A DNA stretch of 64,000 nucleotides from Fratercula arctica (Eukaryota; Chordata; Aves; Charadriiformes; Alcidae): NCBI GenBank assembly GCA_947846985.1, contig CANTUZ010000025.1, forward strand, positions 12,646,100 to 12,710,099, written 5' to 3'. Positions 57,981 to 64,000 of this stretch are shown here, one piece after another (within the stretch, counting starts at the first letter, position 1; every line of letters starts with the position of its first letter). Under the pieces are notes generated by a model. The model worked only from the letters and a program-made list of their open reading frames with translations, ran no database searches and was not told the origin of the DNA. The position numbers were made by a program, and so were the translations under genes.

Positions 57981-60762
57981 TCAGTGCTTCTGGCTTTGTT
58001 GCTGCTTGTAGGGGTGCACACACCGGGCCGGAACCCACCGAGGTCCCGTTTCCCTCATCTACTATTTCGTCTTCAGTAGTTTTATTCAACTCTTCTTGGT
58101 GATGACTCACTGCAGGTCGTACTAGCCATGCCAGTACCCACCGGGTCCCGTTTCCTGTGGAAATACAAGCATACCCTCGACCCCAGGTGATTAACTTAAA
58201 TGGTCCTTCCCATTTTCCCGTAAGCAATGACTTTACCCATACATTTGCACAACTTTCGGGGTCAAGATTTATAAGCTCTTTTAAGGATATAAAGTGTCTT
58301 AATAAAACTGGTTCTTGCATGCTTTCATCTATCGTTAAGTGATTTAGTACGTATAAGGCTTTCTGTAACTGCGCCTGTGGGGGTTCCCCTAACATTCCCC
58401 ATTTTTGTTTTTCTAGCATCTCTTTAAGTGTGTGATGTGCACGTTCCACAATGCCTTGGCCTTGTGGGGAGTGGGGAATACCTGTGATGTGCTGCACCCC
58501 CCAAGTTTGTAAGAAGGTTTGAGTTTTGACTCCAGTGTAACCAGGGCCATTATCAGTTTTTATTTGGTGTGGAATGCCTAACGCGGCGAAAGCGCCCCGC
58601 CAATGACGAATAATGTCACGGCTCTTTTCTCCCATTTCAGCAGTAGCCCAGAGAGCTCCCGAATAAGTATCGATGGAGACATGTATGTATTTTTGTCGGC
58701 CAAATTTGGGAACATGAGTGACATCAGTTTGCCATACTTGCAAGGCTTTGAAGCCTTGTGGGTTGACTCCCACCGGCTGCAGAGGAGCAAACTGTTGGCA
58801 TTCAGAACATGTTTGCACAATTTCTCTCGCTAATGACCAAGACAATTGGAATTGTTTACGCAATGTTCTTGCCGACTGATGGAAAAATGAATGAGACAAT
58901 CGGGCTTGTTCTACCGTCCCGGGAACTGGGGCGGACCAAGCTGGAGCAGCAAGGCGATCAGCCCTGCGGTTGCCCTCTGCTAGAAAACCCAGGAGTTCGG
59001 TATGACTGTGGATATGTAAAACATAATAAGGGCACTTTCTCTGACTTCTCAGTGTCCATAGTTGTTTAAATAGCAAAAACAGCTTCTCGTTGTCAACATG
59101 TTTCAGCCAGCCTTTCTCGATTCTCCTCACGATTCCTGCAACATAAGGAGAGTCCGTAACTAAGTTAACTGGATCTGTCCATTTTTGAAAAATCTTGACC
59201 ACAGCAAACAGTTCCACAATCTGGGGTGAGCCATCTGTTTCATACACTTCTTGGTGCCAGTCGTTGTTCTCAAACCAGACAACTACGGCTTTGCCTGTTT
59301 TTCCTGATCCATCTGTCAACACCGTTTGTCCTTCTACGGGGGTTGCTGCACACAAAGGGAGGTGCACCAGAGATACTTCTTCACAGAACGTAAATAGCTT
59401 GTGTGAGGGTGGGTGGATAGAGATTTGTCCTGGGAACCCTTCTAAAGCTATTTGGAAGGGTAAGCTGTTTGCCTGACACCATTCCAAATATTGTAATGTT
59501 AGAGGCACGAATATCATTCGGACTTCGGCACCACTTAATTCTATCGCTCGCTTTCGGCCTTTTTGGATCACAGTGGAAATCATTTCAACTCTCGTAACTA
59601 TGGTTTTGGTCAGCTGGTGGGGCAAAAACACCCATTCGATTATAACTAGTGGATCTTTATGTGATTCCAGAATCCATTGAGCTAGAAGGCCTATCGGCTG
59701 TCTTTCTTGATTTAGGATGAACAATTGGAGATCATGGCCTTCGCTGACTCAATATGCTTGACGCTTTTGCAGCATTTCTGTCACTTGGGCTAAGGCTGCT
59801 TTTGCGTCAGGGGTCAGGGTGCAGTCCGATAGTAAGTTCGAATCGTCCTTCAACAGGGCAAACAATGGCGATAAGGTTTCATTGTCAATTCCTAACAGCA
59901 GGCATACCCAAGTAATGGCACCCAGCAACTTCTGTAAATCATTTAATGTTCGTATAGTTGTGGCTAATTGGAGCATCTGAGGCTCAATCGTGTGGTCTAG
60001 GATTTTCCAGATGAGATACTTCCAGGGTGATGTCATCTGTACCTTCTCTGGGGCTATCTGTAAGCCATATTTTTCTAGGCTCTCTCTGGCATCTTGGACC
60101 ACTTGGGCCAGCAAGGTAGGCGTTGCTCCCGAGAACAGGATATCGTCCATGTAGTGGTAACAAATGATGTCGGGATTGTTTCGTCGAACTTCAGATAAGG
60201 CTTTCGCCACGTATAGTTGGCATATAGTAGGACTATTCTTCATTCCTTGTGGTAATACAGTCCAGTGGTATCTTTGCATGGGCGATTGATGGTTCACTGT
60301 TGGCACGGAAAACGCAAACCGCTGAGCATCTTCCGGTGCTAATGGTATCGTAAAGAAACAATCTTTTAAGTCCATTACTACGATGCTACAGTTCTTTGGT
60401 AGCATAGTCGGCGATGGCATTCCAGGTTGCAGTGCACCCATGGTCTCTATTACAGCATTCACTTGCCGTAGGTCATGTATTAGTCTCCACTTTCCACTTT
60501 TCTTTATTATCACAAAGACAGGCGCATTCCAGGGGCTAGTAGTCGGCTTCAAGTGTCCTTGGCGGACTTGCTCATCAACTAATTCCTGTAATGCTTCGGC
60601 CTTTTCCGTCGTCAGGGGCCACTGCTCTACCCAAATCGGCGTGTCTGTTAGCCAAGTTAGGCGGATAACAGGCCGTAAGACAGTGGCCCCCTCTAAAAAG
60701 GCCTCTGTGGGTCCAAAGTTTGTATGGTCACGCCCCAGGCTCCAAGTACGTCTCTCCCCCAT
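57943..60762 (-). pseudogene. pol: ERV-4 pol (reverse transcriptase, RNase H, integrase), one nonsense codon
   Basis: The frame overlaps pro at 60693-60762 and ends at 57943. Reverse transcriptase: WNAPVFVIIKKSGKWR, LKDCFFTIPL and an intact YMDD box near 60140. TGA at 59749-59751 interrupts the connection region; the same frame then carries on to RNase H (LTDGSGKTGK, FAVVKIF, TDSPYVAG) and integrase (QTDVTH, KTDNGPGYTG, PQGQGIVERAH, all three catalytic acidic residues present) with a C-terminal WEGPFKLITWGRG block. As far as I can see there is one lesion. It is class II by its residues and by the dUTPase-protease upstream. Confidence 0.9.
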
Positions 60763-61391
60763 AGATTAAGGGGAACATTAACAATGTATGGGCGAACAGT
60801 TGCAACTTGACCTTCCGGCCCTATTATCTGAATAACATGTAAGCTTTGTTGAGAGGTGGAAACTCCCCCAATTCCAGCAAGTCTGCCACTGGCAGAGGCA
60901 GTGGGCCACTGAGGAGGCCAACGCTGGAAAGAGATCACAGTCACGTCAGCCCCTGTGCCAATCATTCCTTTGACTGTGATCGACTCTGGCTTGTGACCCC
61001 CGTTACGTAGCTGACTGGTTAATGTTGGTCGTGTGGCTTGAATTTGGTGTGCCCAATAGATCACTGGAGTTCCTGTGGAGCCAAAGCCTCCTGCCCCTCT
61101 CCTTCTGAGCTTGGCACATGGCACTGAGCTCAAGAAAGGGACTAGCTGGGCAATGCGGCTTTCTGCCGGTATGGAGACTGGCGGGGATGGCGTCCATACC
61201 ATAGCTTGAATCTGTCCTGTATAATCCGCGTCTATTACTCCGGGTAAAACAAATAGTCCTTGGGAGGTGGTGCTAGATTGTCCAATTAACAGTGCACTAA
61301 GACCTCTTCCCAGTGGTCCATATAGTGCGAGAGGCACACGATGTACATTTTGGTCTATTATTGTGACGTTGATGGCTGTGGCAACATCCAT
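60693..61391 (-). pseudogene. pro: ERV-4 dUTPase-protease (pro) frame; protease active-site Asp lost
   Basis: N-terminal part: trimeric dUTPase-like (YGPLGRGLSALLIG, LPGVIDADYTGQI, and the C-terminal RGAGGFGSTG motif). The C-terminal part is an aspartic protease, in which the catalytic D-T-G reads G-T-G (MIGTGADVTVIS), a single A-to-G change of GAC to GGC; LWGRDVLGAWG follows. The frame is open for 233 codons and overlaps gag (61358-61391) and pol (60693-60762), so two frameshift events would be needed, as in betaretroviruses. The start codon shown is only the first Met in the frame. With the mutation, the protease cannot be active. Confidence 0.87.
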
Positions 61392-63049
61392 ACCGGTGCT
61401 TCCGGAGGTCTGTGCTCGGAGGCTGTCCAGACCCGTGATGTCCGCGGGTGCATGCCTAATAGGCTTGGGTTGCGGGGCATTTGTGTCGAGGCACGTCCCT
61501 GCTTCGCGCTGGTCCTCCCGTTTCCCGAATGCGGGGATAGTGGTTGCCCGACCTTATTATATCTTGAATGGCATAGATTTGCAAAATATTTGCCTTTACC
61601 GCAGCGTGAACAGATATCTGGGGTCAGATCATTGGCTCCTGTCCCTTGCGGACAACTACGCTTAAAATGACCTGGTTTGCCACAACGGAAGCATATTTGC
61701 TCTTTTGTTGTAACGGCGGCAGTGAATGCAGCCGCAAGCATATCGGTTTGATAGGAAATGGATCCCACTCTATTACAAGCCTCTATCATATCTATTAGGC
61801 TTGGATTCTTTAGGGGTTGCAAAATACGTTTACAATCAATATTAGCATTTTCCACTGCTAGTTTTAGCATCAGAGCTTCTTTGGCCTCTACATTATCCAC
61901 TTGCTTATGAATAGCTTCTTGTAAATGATCAATAAATGTCATGTATGGTTCATTGGGACCCTGCTTGATAGTTGTGAAAGATTGGGTTGCCTTGCCTGTG
62001 TCAGGGACCTTAATTATAGCTTTCAGGGCAAGGTCTGCCGACTGCTTTAAAATTTCTGGTGCTCGCCGCGCTTGGAGCTGCGGAGTATCGACGGGTGACT
62101 CCCCCAACAATTGAGGGAGGCCTGCCCTCTGTAGAGGATCTCCATCTTCTCTAGACAAATTATCTATTGCGGCAAAACTGCATGCGTCTCTCCAGTGTGC
62201 CATAAAGAGAACACGCTGCGTGGGGGTAAAGATAACATCTGCCAATTGTCTGATATCAAACGGAGTTAGTATGTGTCCCTTCATAATGGTATTTAATAAT
62301 CCTTGCGCATACGGGGAAGTTAGTCCATGCTGCATAATCGTTTTTCGCATTTCTTTAACTAGCTCCCAGCTCAGCGGTTCCCAAGTATTTGGTCCTTGTC
62401 GAGTGATTTTCACAGGACACACGAGGGCAGTAGCGGCTTCTAAATCGCCGTCTTGTGTTGCCTGTTTACGTAACTTCTGCCAGTGCTGCCAGTGCTGGGC
62501 GGGATCGTAAGTCGTGGGAACTGCCTGACTTGGCGGGGGATCCTCCCAGCCCGGTAAATCCCTTTCCTGCAAGCACTGTCGTATTCGAACTAGAGGTTCG
62601 GACCCGGGGGGCTGCGGCGGTGCTGCCGCCGAATCTAACGGGGGTGCTGACGACGTAGCATGATGGCCCGGGGGCTCGAGCTTCTCCCCCTCCTTTTCCT
62701 CTATATGAGCGGCAGCCGGGCTGTCCGGCGCCACCGCGGCAACGGCGGCGGCCGCGGCAGCCCGTTCGGATTTCATCTGCTGTAATGTGTCCTTAATTAA
62801 CCTCCAGGTTGTTAAGACCTTCGTAGCTACCGCATCCCCTTTCGTTGCTGCCTCAAACAAAGTTTCACCGGCTTGCTCCCAATTTGATAATTGGAAAGCT
62901 GTTGTAGAATCATCGGGAAAGCCCTTGCTTTTTAGCCATGCTAGCAAAAGCCGAAGAGTTCCTTCATCATATTGTATACCCCTTTTACTTAAAAACTTTT
63001 CTAATATACATACAATCGCCTTTTCCTCTGAGGACATTTTCGACCCCAT
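61358..63049 (-). CDS. gag: ERV-4 gag, open 563-codon frame
   Basis: I start at ATG 63047-63049: it gives MGSKMS, an N-myristoylation-type start. An upstream in-frame GTG (63073) is less likely, since it lies in the splice donor. In order: matrix-like N-terminus, an Ala/Pro-rich linker (near 62600-62760), capsid with the major homology region (QGPNEPYMTFIDHL near 61960), and two zinc knuckles: CFRC-x4-H-x4-C intact (near 61690) and CSRC-x4-Y-x4-C, in which His is replaced by Tyr. No stop or frameshift is seen. Confidence 0.87.
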   Translation of the reverse strand: MGSKMSSEEKAIVCILEKFLSKRGIQYDEGTLRLLLAWLKSKGFPDDSTTAFQLSNWEQAGETLFEAATKGDAVATKVLTTWRLIKDTLQQMKSERAAAAAAVAAVAPDSPAAAHIEEKEGEKLEPPGHHATSSAPPLDSAAAPPQPPGSEPLVRIRQCLQERDLPGWEDPPPSQAVPTTYDPAQHWQHWQKLRKQATQDGDLEAATALVCPVKITRQGPNTWEPLSWELVKEMRKTIMQHGLTSPYAQGLLNTIMKGHILTPFDIRQLADVIFTPTQRVLFMAHWRDACSFAAIDNLSREDGDPLQRAGLPQLLGESPVDTPQLQARRAPEILKQSADLALKAIIKVPDTGKATQSFTTIKQGPNEPYMTFIDHLQEAIHKQVDNVEAKEALMLKLAVENANIDCKRILQPLKNPSLIDMIEACNRVGSISYQTDMLAAAFTAAVTTKEQICFRCGKPGHFKRSCPQGTGANDLTPDICSRCGKGKYFANLCHSRYNKVGQPLSPHSGNGRTSAKQGRASTQMPRNPSLLGMHPRTSRVWTASEHRPPEAPVWMLPQPSTSQ

Positions 63050-63069
63050 TCTCACACGTTCCCGGCTGC

Positions 63070-63077
63070 TCACCTTT
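63070..63077 (-). promoter_or_regulatory. Candidate splice donor in the ERV-4 leader
   Basis: On the minus strand GAAAG/GTGAGC, with GT at 63073-63072, lies between the primer site and the gag ATG. It is a strong donor match and the expected origin of a spliced env transcript. Confidence 0.55.
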
Positions 63078-63173
63078 CCTTGGTGATTAGTCGTCCGGAC
63101 TGCAGCTCTCAGATACCGCCACTTTTTCGTTCAGCCGGGCTGCTCCACCGGTCGTATCTTCCTACGATTCAAG

Positions 63174-63191
63174 TCCCGATTCGGGCTGCCA
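63174..63191 (-). other. ERV-4 primer-binding site
   Basis: On the minus strand TGGCAGCCCGAATCGGGA begins two bases from the LTR end (TTCCACA, then AA), the normal distance. It is similar to lysine-3-type sites but with an extra base and mismatches, so I do not assign the tRNA. Confidence 0.65.
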
Positions 63192-63193
63192 TT

Positions 63194-63519
63194 TGTGGAA
63201 CATTGATTCACGAACTCTGGCAGGGTATGAACCAAAGACCTTTATTACAACAATTTTCCGAGCTTTATAGGTACAGGTACTGTCCACGCGCAGGCAGTAT
63301 CCTGCTGATAGGTTGAAGGTCGATTGCCACGCGCTTCTCAGTGTCTTCTAATTGGTCGTCTCTGTCTGTTCACGCAGAGTAGCAGCTTTGCTTTCACATT
63401 CCTGTTCTTGCTGATATCTCCTGATGCTTGCTTATCTTTTCTCTCAAGGCGCCTCTCAAGGATACAGCTTTGTCTCATCAAGGCCAAACACATTCCCTAT
63501 GCTACTCTCTATCTCCACA
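63194..63519 (-). repeat. ERV-4 5' LTR (326 bp)
   Basis: On the minus strand it begins TGTGGAGATAGAGAGTAGC and ends AATCAATGTTCCACA. The polyadenylation signal AATAAAGG is near 63243. The U3 part is about 90% or more identical to that of the 3' LTR; the R-U5 part is not. Confidence 0.82.
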
Positions 63520-64000
63520 TCCAGAGGCAATATTCCTCTGGCTAAAAGCATGCCATATAAATTCTTCATGGCAGTATCTGCTTATTTCTGTTCTACATAC
63601 TCTAATTTCAGTTTTTAAGCAGTGACATCAAAAGCCCTAGAAAACCACAAAGCCAAATACAATGCACGATTCATGGCATACACACACATCCCTGTTTATA
63701 TTAAGGACAACCATGGCAGCAATATGTCCTACAGGCTTCCCTAGAGCAGATTAATAACAGCATTATACCCTTACATTACCAAATAACAAACTTGGAAATC
63801 TGCTACTTTAAAATCTCATCACCCAGATTTCTATAACTGCTAGTAATTTTCTCACAAGTACCAAAAACAAACCCCCAAAAAACCCCAAAAAACAAGCTCT
63901 CAACTGAGCCAATAAACAGCAGAACAAAACCAAAGTAGTTAGCTCAGTCCAGGGCAAAAGTGCTTAGTTTAAGGAACCAATTCATGCTACTCCTAGTTTG
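63520..64000. other. Unique flanking sequence, probably NNT intron
   Basis: A/T-rich sequence after the LTR edge. No exon of NNT or other gene recognised. Confidence 0.45.

Larger units (their letters stand above)
53298..63519 (-). mobile_element. ERV-4: composite class II (ERVK/beta-like) proviral locus
   Basis: On the minus strand in order: 5' LTR, primer site, gag, dUTPase-protease, pol, the remnant of one env, a short LTR-like or leader-like stretch, rearranged second-copy pol pieces, a small cysteine-rich frame, an open second env and a 3' LTR. Gag, pro and pol lie in three successive frames with overlaps, as in betaretroviruses. The duplicated pol and env parts, the unlike LTR R-U5 halves and the lack of a matching target duplication show that at least two related proviruses were joined. 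Confidence 0.8.

Overview
The window reads as bird nuclear DNA. Evidence: several 5'-truncated CR1 LINEs with the usual CR1 3' end, solo LTRs and proviruses of avian ERVL-like (class III) and ERVK-like (class II) types, and spliced minus-strand exons of one conserved nuclear gene, NNT (mitochondrial NAD(P) transhydrogenase). I cannot name the species. NNT lies on the Z chromosome in chicken, so a sex-linked origin is likely; a degenerating W copy is possible but unproven.

Layout. 1-34.6 kb is intergenic and repeat-rich: a CR1 (1.63-3.95 kb); an LTR of family 'X' (7.78-14.65 kb) split by an almost complete ERVL-like provirus, ERV-1 (8370-14634, minus, 5-bp target duplication CACCC); a second CR1; more X-type LTR pieces (16.63-17.70 kb); two small spliced-looking exons of an unrecognised plus-strand gene (19824-20153); a second copy of the ERVL-like provirus, ERV-2 (20484-26147, plus, duplication TACAG), more damaged; a solo LTR (26469-27988) split by a CR1 with its own 9-bp duplication; and an old CR1 (28.7-31.6 kb) split by two LTRs. 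34.6-47.7 kb holds the last NNT exons on the minus strand, with an antisense CR1 in an intron. 49.1-63.5 kb, upstream of these exons and probably in an NNT intron, holds a deleted class III-like provirus, ERV-3 (49133-53232), next to a composite class II locus, ERV-4 (about 53.3-63.5 kb), with gag, dUTPase-protease, pol, a small cysteine-rich reading frame and an open env frame.

How the parts fit. The only clear cellular gene is NNT. Its recognisable exons encode domain III, the NADP(H)-binding domain. Four have normal splice signals or a normal stop, but the exon that should carry the Gly-X-Gly dinucleotide-binding motif is broken as read (no acceptor, about 42 extra bases, in-frame TGA). 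Together with two in-frame indels and two sense-oriented proviruses upstream, this suggests decay. ERV-1 and ERV-2 share gag and pro-pol in one frame separated by a single UAG, a lysine-tRNA-type primer site, no env, and a gag with an unusual hydrophobic N-terminus. ERV-4 has a betaretrovirus-like frame layout with a gamma-type env, and appears to be assembled from at least two related proviruses, because its two LTRs differ in their R-U5 part.
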